Shown one piece after another: positions 1 through 8,923 of a stretch of 64,000 nt of DNA (its first letter is position 1; each line of letters starts with the position of its first letter). This DNA comes from Moesziomyces globuligerus (taxonomy: Eukaryota > Basidiomycota > Ustilaginomycetes > Ustilaginales > Ustilaginaceae): positions 124,001-188,000 of the forward strand of contig JARVLF010000019.1 of the NCBI GenBank assembly GCA_030849465.1, given 5' to 3'. The position numbers and the translations under genes are program-made. The notes beneath the pieces were generated by a model. It did no database searches. It worked only from the letters and a program-made list of their open reading frames with translations, and was not told the DNA's origin.

Positions 1-1106
1 TGCAGACGCTGGTGGCGAATGCGGTGTACTACATTGCGGCGCCGGCGGCGCGCGGACGAAGCGAGCGGCTCGAGGTGGAGGCGAGCGTGCTGGCGGTGGT
101 GGGCGAGGTGGTGCGGATGCCGGGCACGCTCAAGGCGTGGAGGAGCACGGTGGCGGAGCTGCTGTTCGATGCGCGCTTCTTCAGCATGAGCGTGCGGGCG
201 GCGGAGGGGTGGAAGCCGATTGTGGTGGCGCTCATGACGCAGGACAAGGAGCGGCTGGGCGAAGTGCTTGCGCGTGTCTCTGCGTCTTCGACCGCGGCGG
301 CCAACCTGTTTGCGAACCGGGAGCTGGAGATGGTGGCGCGTGCGCTGAGTCTGCGGCGACTGTCGTTTGCGCTCTTCTCGGGCGAGCGGGATGCGTTTGT
401 GACGCAGCTGGCGCAGATCCAGGAGAAGGTGGTGGATCTGCTGCGCTCTGCGGCGAGCGAGGTGCTGCAGGCCGAGGTGTACCTGTGCCTGCGCGTGGTG
501 CTGGTGCGGTTCTCTGCGCGCCACCTGACGAGCATCTGGCCGGTGTTGATGACGGAGCTGATGCGGCTGTACGAGCGCGTGGGCAACGAGCCCGAGGCGG
601 TGGAGCAGAGCGCGGATGCGCGGCACCTGGTGCTGTCGACGCTCAAGCTGCTGGATCTGCTGGTGGTGCTGCAGCCCGAGGAGTTCCAGATGAACGAGTG
701 GCTCTTCATCACGGATACCATCGACGCCGTGTATCCGTCGGACGATTTCCAGGCCGAGACGCTGCTGGATGGGCTGGCGACGACGTTTGGCTCGACGGCC
801 AACGCCGGCCGATGCGCAGGCGGAGCGTCGAGGCAGCGAGGCGAGACCAACGAGGCGGGCGAGGCGGGCGGAAGCGCGAGGCAGCTGCGGCGGCTGCAGC
901 TGGGGCGGGTGCGTGCGATCGGATCGCTGGGCGAGGTGGTAGCGTTCCTGCACTCGGTGTCGCAGAACGCGTTTGAAGCGCACTACGAGGCGCGGGGGGT
1001 GGATCTGGTGGATGTGGAAGCGTGCTTGCTCGCCGATATGTTTGACAGCGACGATGGCGATGCTGCCGATGCATCGGGAGCCGATGGAGCGCGCCCCGCG
1101 GCGTGA
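1..1106 (+). CDS. DOP1: DOP1 (Dopey) family protein, C-terminal part
   Basis: The reading frame is open at the left edge (codons from base 3), so only the last 368 or so codons are in the window; it ends in TGA at 1104-1106. The visible part is mostly helical and contains SIWPVLMTELMRLYE followed by LLDLLVVLQPEEFQMNEWLF, which I recognise as the conserved C-terminal region of Dopey proteins. Dop1 is a very large peripheral protein that works with Mon2 and the flippase Neo1 in endosome-Golgi traffic. A poorly conserved Gly/Arg/Ala-rich insert sits at about residues 265-295, and the last 20 residues are acidic and Ala-rich. The family is assigned from memory of the C-terminal motif only; the N-terminal Dopey domain is outside the window. 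Confidence 0.8.
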   Translation, partial: QTLVANAVYYIAAPAARGRSERLEVEASVLAVVGEVVRMPGTLKAWRSTVAELLFDARFFSMSVRAAEGWKPIVVALMTQDKERLGEVLARVSASSTAAANLFANRELEMVARALSLRRLSFALFSGERDAFVTQLAQIQEKVVDLLRSAASEVLQAEVYLCLRVVLVRFSARHLTSIWPVLMTELMRLYERVGNEPEAVEQSADARHLVLSTLKLLDLLVVLQPEEFQMNEWLFITDTIDAVYPSDDFQAETLLDGLATTFGSTANAGRCAGGASRQRGETNEAGEAGGSARQLRRLQLGRVRAIGSLGEVVAFLHSVSQNAFEAHYEARGVDLVDVEACLLADMFDSDDGDAADASGADGARPAA

Positions 1107-2946
1107 CTGTGCGAATCGAAATCTCACAAAGCAACGCAAAGTGGAACCGGCGATCTGCACTTGATCTACCTGGGTAAAACTGGCCTAGTCACTAGTCAGG
1201 GCGGACGACGCGGAAGAGGGATGACCGAGTCTAGAACGGGCGTGCATGTGTGCTTGCGGGGGGGAGGAGGGTTGCGACGGATAAGCCGGGTCGGGGCGCG
1301 CGCGGGAAAGGCGGGTAAAGGTGGAATTTCGCAACCTTTGCAGATGAGGAGCGAGGCGAGGTGAGACTGTGAGCATGTAGGAGAAGGATTCTTTGGGCGC
1401 TGGACGCGTTTCGGCTAGAGGGCGGCTGCATAGCGCGACGAGGGCGTGCATCGTCGAGTCGTCGAGTGAGTCGAGGGTCAAATGGATTCGGAAACGAGAT
1501 CCGATACCGACCCGCAGCCACTCTACGGAATAATACAAAAAGCAAAAAGCCAAGATAGAGTGCAGCCAAAGTGCGTAAATGGAGGAGCTTGGCAAGGCAA
1601 AGGCACTCAACCGAACGTCGCTTGCGTGCAGCTGGGAGAGAGATCGACGTCGGCGCCTGCAGCCCGCCAGACTTGCTCCTGACCTGTCCAGCAGCCCGCA
1701 GCGAGCAGCCCGCAGCGGTGGAGTCGAGTAGCAAACTGATCGCCATGCCGATGACGGCGGTTGCGTACGAGGTGATCGACCGTTGCCTGCTCTGGTAGAG
1801 GCCTGGACCCTTGAGGTCGTTTGGGGCCGAGGCGGCTGCTGACAGGGCCGACCGACAAACAAACTGCACGCGACCTGCCAAGCGCAGCAGTCGACATGAA
1901 GAGAGGGCAGCTGTCAGCGGAGGTGCGAGTGCGCGAGATGCGAGATGCGAGATGCGCCTCGGCGATGAGCATGCCAAGGGCCCGCTGCGTCTAGCCCAGG
2001 AGCAGCGAGCCGAGGGGCGAGCCGAGGGGCGAGCGGAGGGGCGAGCGGAGGGGCGGAGCGTCGAGCGGTACAGTCGCGATGCGGTGGTCCATCCCGCGCG
2101 GGCCAGAGTGACAATGGACAATGGACCATGGTCAATGGACAAGGGACAATGCGAGAGAGTGGCAACGTGCACGGCTCGGATGAGACGAGCGGCGGGCGCG
2201 ACAGCGGGCCCTTGCAGAAGAGTGCAGCAGAGTGCAGCAGAGTGCAGCGAGAGTGCAGCAGGCGGCTGCGATTTGGTTCGCTTGGCCGCAACGTGCATGC
2301 GGCTGAGGGCGCTAAGACGCGCAGGAGCGAGCTCGCCTGGATCATCCGACTTTGGCGCGAGGGAAAAGTGTTGGTCTCGACTCGCACATCTCCGAGCGGC
2401 GACGCTCTCTTGCTCTTTTATCCCGTCACTTTATCCCTCTGGACCCTGAGCCTTTGGCGCGGTCGACTCGCTACGCTCACCTCTCGTCGGCGCTTCGGCT
2501 GGGATCCGCTTTGCAGCGGCGTCGCCTTTTTGGCAGCGCTCGACATCCGGAAGAGCCGCGCGCGACTGCGCAAACGCGAGCTTGCTCTGCTCGACTAGAC
2601 GCTTCTCACCCAAGCACCCCCAAGCACCGCACCCCACCCCTTGCGCCTCGCCTCGCCTCGCCTCGCCTTGCCTCGCCTTGCCTCGCTGCTCGAGCTGAGG
2701 AGCTTCTCTGCCGCTCGCCGCTCCCGCTCGCTCCCGTCTGGGCCTGCTTCTGCCAATCCCCTCATCAAGCTTGGCCTCCACCAAGCTCAGCCTTCGCTCA
2801 GCCAACGCTCAGCCTTCGCTCAGCCTTGGCTGCAATCCAATATAACCGTGCTCGTCGTCATCGATCCATCATCACCCTCCCTCCCTCGATTGCTCGCTCG
2901 ATTGCTCGCTCGCTCGATTGCTCGCTCGCTCGCTTGCTCGCTCACC
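1107..2946. repeat. 1.8-kb intergenic spacer with clustered short tandem repeats
   Basis: No gene is supported here. The spacer holds six separate short repeat patches: a 12-bp unit four times at 2005-2052; ATGGACA-like units at 2111-2151; a 10-bp AGTGCAGCAG-like unit four times at 2221-2261; a CGCCT pentamer at 2645-2686; a GCTCAGCCTTC-like unit at 2785-2829; and a GCTC/GATT pattern at 2886-2943 ending three bases before the next start codon. Long open frames on both strands here are made of these repeats and have no recognisable product. The last 350 bases are pyrimidine-rich and probably contain the promoter and 5' leader of the gene at 2947. Confidence 0.7.
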
Positions 2947-4941
2947 ATGTCCGCCTTTGTCACCTCCTTCGGCAGACTCCCCTCCATACGCAGGCGCGAG
3001 TCCAAGAACAAGCACGTCAAGCCCATCGACGTCGACGCCGCACAGCAGTACTCGGACGCCGGCCCTTCCTCGGCCGCTTCCACCCACCTCCTCACCCCCA
3101 GGCCTCACCACTACCGCACAAACACTCCCTCCCCCGCCACCCCCTCCGCCTCCATCTTCGCCTCCTCCTCCGCATCCTCCTCCGCTTCTTCCGGCCCCAG
3201 CAGCGCTCGCATCGTCTCCTCACCCACCTTCGTCTCCTCCTCCGCCCTCGCCGCGCCCGCAGCCACCGCCTTCTACGCCAACGACCTCGCCTCGCTCACC
3301 CCGCCTCTGAGCCCCGTGCATCCCAACAGCGCAGCAGCCATCCAAGCTACAAAGTCGCCCCTCCGTCGCGCCCTCTCTCGCTCCTTCTTCTTTGGCGCCA
3401 ACTCCACCTCCACCAACCACTCCTCCGCTCATGCTCCTCCACCACACCCTACGCATCTCCACGCTCGACCACACGCCACTCGTCCTGCACGCCCCGCACG
3501 CCCCGCACGCCCCGCCACCTCCCCAGCCTGGGGGGGCCTCAGCCCCACCCCGGACTCGTTTGGCTTTGCTCAGCCAACCCCCTCCTCCAACGCAATGACC
3601 CGCTCCCACTCCACCACCCCCGTCATCGCCGTCCACTCCGATCCCCTCACCACGCGCAGGCGCAGCCGCACCCTCATGCCCCCCCTCGCCGTCTCCCCCA
3701 CCACCTCGTCCGTCCACTTCTCCAGCAGCCCCTCCTCCCAGCCCCTCGTCCGCGGCGCAAGCACCGACTCGGCTACCACGCTCTCCACATCGCCTCCTAC
3801 CTCGCTACGCTCCATCCGCCAGATGCACGCACGCAAGTCCATCCACTCCATCTTCCGCCCCTGGTCACCCCAGCCCCCCACACAAGCCGCACAAGCCGCG
3901 CAAGCCGCGCAAGCCGCGCAGGCCCAAGACCAAGCCGACGCTGATGCGGCCACCCCCACCCCCGCAGCGCCCATCGCACTCCCAACCTCGTCTCGCCGTC
4001 GTCTCGCCCGCAGAGCCTCCGAAGAGTCCTTCCACTGCAGAGGTCCCGGCTTCGACGGCCCCCCCGCCGCCGACCCGCGTCCAAGCGTCCCCGACCTCCA
4101 CGTCCACGCCTTGTACTCTTGCCCCGCCGCGGCGCCCCGCTCCTACTCGATGTACGCCACCTCCTTGCCCTTCGCAAACGCCCCGTCGCACGGCCTAGGC
4201 GCTCGTCGCATGAGCCGCTTCACGCTCGACTCGTACCACGCCGCCAGCGCCGCCACCGAAGCCTCGGACATCGAGAGCGAGCTTGACCTGCTCGACTCGT
4301 CCCACGCGCTCGCCGGTCTCGGCCTGGTCGACGACCTCCCTGCCGCGCCGCGCGTCGCACCCAAGCGTCTCTCGGCCACCTCGCAGCTTTCGGCATCGTC
4401 CGAGAGCAGCCAATCGATTGCCCCCGCGCCCTCTTCTTCGGCGAGCTCGGCTGTCTCGTCGGGCGCCGCCGACGACGACGACGACGACGCCGAGTGGCCC
4501 GACATCCCCGCCGTCAACTCGTGGTTCTCCGCCTGTCCGCCCACGCCGCCTTCGAGCATCCGCCTCCAGCTCGAGTTCGCCAAGCTGCCTCGGGCGTCGC
4601 CCGCGCTTGTCGCCGAGCAGCGCGAGGCCAAGGCGAGGCCGCTCTCGGGCATCTTTATCTCGTCCAACTCGTCCGTCCTGGATCTCAAGGAGACCATCGC
4701 AGACAAGATGCGCGAACAGGGCTTCCGCCTCTCGCCCAAGAACCTCACGCTCACGCTCCATCTGCGCGAGGACCGCGCATCGCACGCCAAGAGCGCGCTC
4801 GGCCTCAGCATCGCCAGGAACGGAGCGGGCGTCGCTAGACTGCTCGACGACTCGAACAGCTTGCTCTTCGAAGAGGGCGCCCAGGAAGAAGATCTCGTCG
4901 TCGTCGATTGCGATCCAAGCCAGTTCCTATGGTCGATCTAA
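2947..4941 (+). CDS. Serine/proline-rich hypothetical protein with conserved-looking C-terminal domain
   Basis: A 664-residue protein of unknown function. The start is the first ATG after a pyrimidine-rich leader, in good context (CTCACCATG); the frame is open upstream but has no earlier ATG that I can support. Residues 1-30 are basic (RRRESKNKHVK), residues 40-400 are Ser/Pro/Ala-rich and probably disordered, with an (ARP)n stretch encoded near 3485-3520 and a (QAA)n stretch near 3890-3925. An acidic run of Asp precedes a folded-looking segment from about residue 505. That segment (SGIFISSNSSVLDLKETIADKM onward) has alternating strands, one helix and an acidic end, which could be a small beta-grasp-like or PB1-like domain; that is only an inference. 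It converges on RAD3. The strong C-ending codon use supports a real gene. Confidence 0.75.
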   Translation: MSAFVTSFGRLPSIRRRESKNKHVKPIDVDAAQQYSDAGPSSAASTHLLTPRPHHYRTNTPSPATPSASIFASSSASSSASSGPSSARIVSSPTFVSSSALAAPAATAFYANDLASLTPPLSPVHPNSAAAIQATKSPLRRALSRSFFFGANSTSTNHSSAHAPPPHPTHLHARPHATRPARPARPARPATSPAWGGLSPTPDSFGFAQPTPSSNAMTRSHSTTPVIAVHSDPLTTRRRSRTLMPPLAVSPTTSSVHFSSSPSSQPLVRGASTDSATTLSTSPPTSLRSIRQMHARKSIHSIFRPWSPQPPTQAAQAAQAAQAAQAQDQADADAATPTPAAPIALPTSSRRRLARRASEESFHCRGPGFDGPPAADPRPSVPDLHVHALYSCPAAAPRSYSMYATSLPFANAPSHGLGARRMSRFTLDSYHAASAATEASDIESELDLLDSSHALAGLGLVDDLPAAPRVAPKRLSATSQLSASSESSQSIAPAPSSSASSAVSSGAADDDDDDAEWPDIPAVNSWFSACPPTPPSSIRLQLEFAKLPRASPALVAEQREAKARPLSGIFISSNSSVLDLKETIADKMREQGFRLSPKNLTLTLHLREDRASHAKSALGLSIARNGAGVARLLDDSNSLLFEEGAQEEDLVVVDCDPSQFLWSI

Positions 4942-5187
4942 CGACTCGTTGACTTTGCCCCGTATACTCTCTCATTCACTTTGATATCCCCAGGCCCCGT
5001 CGCATAATCCACTTTATACCCAGTAATTCCACACAGTCGCACCCGATCCCACGAGAGCAGAGGCGCCAGGTGCGTCTATGCTCGATGCAATCTTTTCCGC
5101 CGCGTCGTTGGCGAAGCTGATCAGCACGTGCGAATCGAGGATGAGTTTGAGAGAGGGTTTGCATTGCGTTGTGCACGATGAGGGGGA

Positions 5188-7728
5188 CTAGGCAGGGATC
5201 ATGGGGTCGTCTTGGATGTGGGTCAAGTCGTCGCCGTGGCCGAACTCGGCGTCAAAGTCGTCGTCGTCGTGCTTGGGAGTTGGATCCATGTCGGTGTCGC
5301 TGTCGTTGCGATCGATGACTTGTCCGTTGGCGTCGACCTTGAGGTGGCCGTCCATGAGTTTCTTGAAGGTTTCTCTTTCCTTTGCTTGTCGCGATTCGAT
5401 GTCTGCGAGTTCCCAGAGGCTGACGCCGTTCTTGCCTTCTGGATAGGGTTGTGCCATGGAGCGGATGAAGAGTTTGGATTCGACGATGGCCATGTCGGTC
5501 GAGAGGTTGGCGTGGGTTTCCTTGATGTACTGTGCGATCCACTTTGGCAGCTTGTTCCTCTTGTCTGCTCTAGCAAACCTCTTGTCGGCAAAGACCATCA
5601 ATCCATAATCGGTCTTTCCTCGTAAAACTCGTCCGACACACTGCGCCGCATGTCGCATCGCATCAAACGTCAAAAAGTCATTCTCCCGAATCCGGAAATT
5701 GTCCCGTAGAAACTCGAGTCGTGCCTTGAGGATCCTTGACTCGGTATACTGATACGGCACTCCAAACATGATGACAGCCCGTCCATAGTTGTGGTCGAAA
5801 TCAATCCCTTCCGACACCTTTCCCCTCGCAACCGAAAGAAGTATCGCCCCGCGTCCATTGTCGCAAGCCCGTCGATAGTTTTCCAACGCAATGCTCGTCT
5901 CGGGCGCATCGGGCGTCTCGATAAAGATCAACTTGTACTTCCAAACCTCGTCCAAAATCCCCATATCGTGCCACGCAGCTACGATACTCTCCATATACAG
6001 GTACGAGGGGAAGAAAGCCACAATACCATCCGGAACGCACTTGGCATACTCGATCAAGATGCTGCCATAGTTCCTCACCACCGCCGGATCGTTGCGCACC
6101 TCGAAGCGCGAACTGATCGCCACCTGATCGCTCCCGCGCGTGATGACGAGCGGCAGGAAACACTGCCGCGTCAGCGTCATCGCATAGCTCTCCTGAACGA
6201 TGGCATCGAACTTGAGCATCTTCGGATACATGTCCAACGGACTGATGGTACCCGAGGTGATGATGACGCTCGAGAAGCGCTCAAACACGGGTGCGATGGC
6301 TAGACTCGCATCCAGACACGTAAAGTGGAAGATCGGATTGGGCACCGTCGCGTTTTCGGTCTCAAAGGGCTCGAGGATGAGCAGGAACCCCTTGTCGTAC
6401 GTGGCGACGAGCGTGGCGAACGCAGCCACCTTTTGCAGCGCCGAGAACTCGTCGAGGCGCGTGAGCTCGAGCGTGCCCACGAGCATGCGCAGCCGCTCTG
6501 CGCAGAAGCGCAGCGGCTTGCGCTCGATGTAGGTGATGTCCTTGAGATGCTGCAAGAAGCTCGCGGGCGTCTCGGCGACGACGTGGAGCACGCGCATGCG
6601 CGTCTTGAGGTACTCGACAAACCGCTTGAGGAAGGCGACAAAGTGCTCGGCTCGCCGGATGTTGCCCGGGATCGCCTCCTGCAGCAGATCGTCCGGCAGC
6701 ACGGGGTTGGCCATGAAGGTCTCTGACTCGCGCTGATCGCCCTGCTCCTGCAAGCCTTCGACGAGACGCGCGTACTCGTCCTGTAGCTTGGAGGCGTCGG
6801 TGCGCTTGATCTCGTCGACGCGCTCCGAGAGCTGGTTGATGCTGCGGTAGGCGCTGTCGAGCATCGGCCGCGTGAGGTCGATGGAGAGCGACTCGATGCA
6901 GACGTTGTCGATGTTGTGGGCCTCGTCGAACACGACGATGGCGTCCTTGCTCATCTCCTTGCTGACCTGCTCGGCGACCTTGGGATCGAGCAGGTAGTGG
7001 AAGCTGTAGACGATGATGTCGACAAAGGGGATCATGCGTCGGATGGCAAAGTAGGGGCAGATGCGCTTGGCTCGGGCATACTCCTTGACCTCCTCGAGCG
7101 TCCATACACCCTGGGGGATGAGCTGTCCGGGCTCCATCTTGCCGAGCTCCTCGTGAAAGTCGCAGAGCTCGACGCTGCCCGGGTCCTGGCGGCCCTTTTC
7201 GCACGCCCAGCTGCTGGTCATGTCGCGGCAGCGCGCATCGACGACCTTGCCCTTGCGCTCGCGGCTGACGTCCGGATGGATGCAGAGGTTCTTGCGCGAA
7301 CTGAGGCCGAGCGCGAGGATGTCCTCCATCTGACCGCCCGCGTTGCCGCGGCCCTTGATGTCGATGTCGTCGTCGGCGTGGGCGTTGGATGCGTGGGGCT
7401 CGGTGTTTGCGAGGTGAGGATCGTCACCTTCGGAGACGTTGTAGCGGGCGCGATACTCCATGAGGCGCTTGAGCTCGGCGAGCGCCTTTTCGATCTCGGG
7501 GACGGTACGCGAGCAGTAGATGAGCTTGCGCTTTGCGGGGTGGAAGAGCTGGTAGCTGACGATGAGGCTGAAGAGGGAGACGGTCTTGCCGGTTCCGGAG
7601 GGCATCTCGAGGACGCAGTGGCCGTTGGCATCGAGCGTCCTCTTGAGATCGGTCATGTAGGCATACTGCTCGGGGTAGATCTTGGGGTAGGGGAAGAGCA
7701 CGGGCAGCTCATCGATGTAGAACTTCAT
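5188..7728 (-). CDS. RAD3: TFIIH DNA helicase Rad3/XPD
   Basis: An 846-residue 5'-3' superfamily 2 helicase of TFIIH, used in transcription initiation and nucleotide excision repair. The start MKFYIDELPVLFPYP is the family's canonical N-terminus, and Walker A is PSGTGKT with Lys at residue 48, the same number as in yeast Rad3. Four cysteines for the 4Fe-4S cluster are visible (CIHP, DARC, WACEKG, RICPYF), followed by the DEAH box VVFDEAHN, then SVARGKVSEGIDF (motif V region) and QCVGRVLRGKTDYG (motif VI). No intron is needed. A hydrophilic insert rich in Asp, His and Asn (about residues 104-138) lies just before the iron-sulfur segment. The C-terminal 40 residues are strongly acidic. It is transcribed divergently from eEF3. 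Confidence 0.97.
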   Translation of the reverse strand: MKFYIDELPVLFPYPKIYPEQYAYMTDLKRTLDANGHCVLEMPSGTGKTVSLFSLIVSYQLFHPAKRKLIYCSRTVPEIEKALAELKRLMEYRARYNVSEGDDPHLANTEPHASNAHADDDIDIKGRGNAGGQMEDILALGLSSRKNLCIHPDVSRERKGKVVDARCRDMTSSWACEKGRQDPGSVELCDFHEELGKMEPGQLIPQGVWTLEEVKEYARAKRICPYFAIRRMIPFVDIIVYSFHYLLDPKVAEQVSKEMSKDAIVVFDEAHNIDNVCIESLSIDLTRPMLDSAYRSINQLSERVDEIKRTDASKLQDEYARLVEGLQEQGDQRESETFMANPVLPDDLLQEAIPGNIRRAEHFVAFLKRFVEYLKTRMRVLHVVAETPASFLQHLKDITYIERKPLRFCAERLRMLVGTLELTRLDEFSALQKVAAFATLVATYDKGFLLILEPFETENATVPNPIFHFTCLDASLAIAPVFERFSSVIITSGTISPLDMYPKMLKFDAIVQESYAMTLTRQCFLPLVITRGSDQVAISSRFEVRNDPAVVRNYGSILIEYAKCVPDGIVAFFPSYLYMESIVAAWHDMGILDEVWKYKLIFIETPDAPETSIALENYRRACDNGRGAILLSVARGKVSEGIDFDHNYGRAVIMFGVPYQYTESRILKARLEFLRDNFRIRENDFLTFDAMRHAAQCVGRVLRGKTDYGLMVFADKRFARADKRNKLPKWIAQYIKETHANLSTDMAIVESKLFIRSMAQPYPEGKNGVSLWELADIESRQAKERETFKKLMDGHLKVDANGQVIDRNDSDTDMDPTPKHDDDDFDAEFGHGDDLTHIQDDPMIPA

Positions 7729-8923
7729 GGTGGCAGCATGCGTCGAGCCAAGCTGGTGGCCCGACCGACGTCTCCGCTGTGCGTGCGTGCGTGCGTGCGT
7801 GCGTGCGAGATGCGCGAGGAGGTGGACGTGGTGGTGGTGGACGCAGGGTCCAAGGAGCGAGCTGAGTCCGAGTTGCTGTGACAGCGCCAACTGCGCCTTT
7901 CGAGAGAAGCGCATGTGGAGGCGAAGTGCTCGATCTGGCCCGATACTCGCGATCATGCCGATGTATATCGTGCGGGTGAGCGCGCATCCGAGTCGGGCCC
8001 GAAAAGGCCAAAAGATTTGGGAAATCTGGAAGATTTGAGTGGATGACGCGCGGGGATTTGACGGGCTAGGGCCGATCGGGCGCCGAGCAAAGTGGGCGTT
8101 GGTTGATGTTGAAAGTTCGAATTTTCCGTCCTCGCGCTTTGCTTTGCCACCTTGGGTCGGAACGTGGAAGCTCTGCCAGGAATACGGCGCTGGACCAGTG
8201 TCCTGTCTCGCAACCGCGATGGAAAAAAGTGACAGCAGCCTAGCACAGCGCGGCGTCTGCACTTTGGGCGCCCCTCGCTCCCTGGCGCTTTTTTTCGTCC
8301 CTTTCTCTCGGCTCGCACAGCGCAGAGCGATAACTAATTGTGTTGGACTCGGTCGGTGCGATCCAGAGTGCAGAGAGAGCTCAGCCAAGAATGCGCTCTG
8401 CTCTGCTGTCCGATGCGCTGTCCAGTGCACCGATCCAAGCCTTTGGCTGCTGCTGCTGCCGCTGCCCGCTGCCGGCCGCCGCCGCTGCCCGCAAAAATTT
8501 TCCCTCATATACGGCACAGACACTTTGGGTGCCCGACCCGATCACCTTACCTTTCCACCCACCACCACCATCCCCTTCCTCCCCTCCGCCTCACCTGGCA
8601 TCTCACAGAGCTATCACTAGCACTGTTCATACATCCTCTCGCAAAGAGCGACAAGCACGCTCTTTCCCTTTTCTTCTGCGAAGAAACCCAAAAAGTCGTT
8701 TCTTCGACTCGATTCCCCTAATCTCGGTCCCCGTAGCTGCGCAACTCGTCCACTCAGCGACGTTCCGTAGTCCGTTGACCTTCGCATCTCTTTTTCTCGT
8801 CTCACCGACCTGTAAGTCTCGCACCGAACCGCCTTGCTCTTCACCTCGTCCAACATCCAATCTGACCGCCGCCGCCGCCATCTCCTTTGACCCTCTGCAG
8901 AGATCAAAAGTAAAAAGGACATC
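7729..8923. promoter_or_regulatory. Divergent promoter region of RAD3 and eEF3
   Basis: About 1.2 kb separates two divergent start codons. A (GTGC)7 microsatellite lies at 7779-7806, right behind the RAD3 start. The eEF3 side has a CTG/GCC-rich block near 8445-8490, a CATATACGG element near 8508, and a long pyrimidine-rich leader, as is common for highly expressed translation genes. No coding gene is supported in it. Confidence 0.6.
8812..8900 (+). other. Probable 5'-UTR intron of the eEF3 gene
   Basis: GTAAGT at 8812-8817 is a perfect donor, a CTGAC branch-like site lies near 8863, and CTCTGCAG ends at 8900. The 89-bp length matches the other introns in this window. The predicted exon 2 starts 23 bases before the eEF3 ATG. 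This is prediction from splice signals only. Confidence 0.6.

Noticed and set aside
1231..2298. 355-codon minus-strand ORF with a SARP repeat
   Set aside because: Built from the tandem repeats of the spacer; no recognisable sequence outside them.
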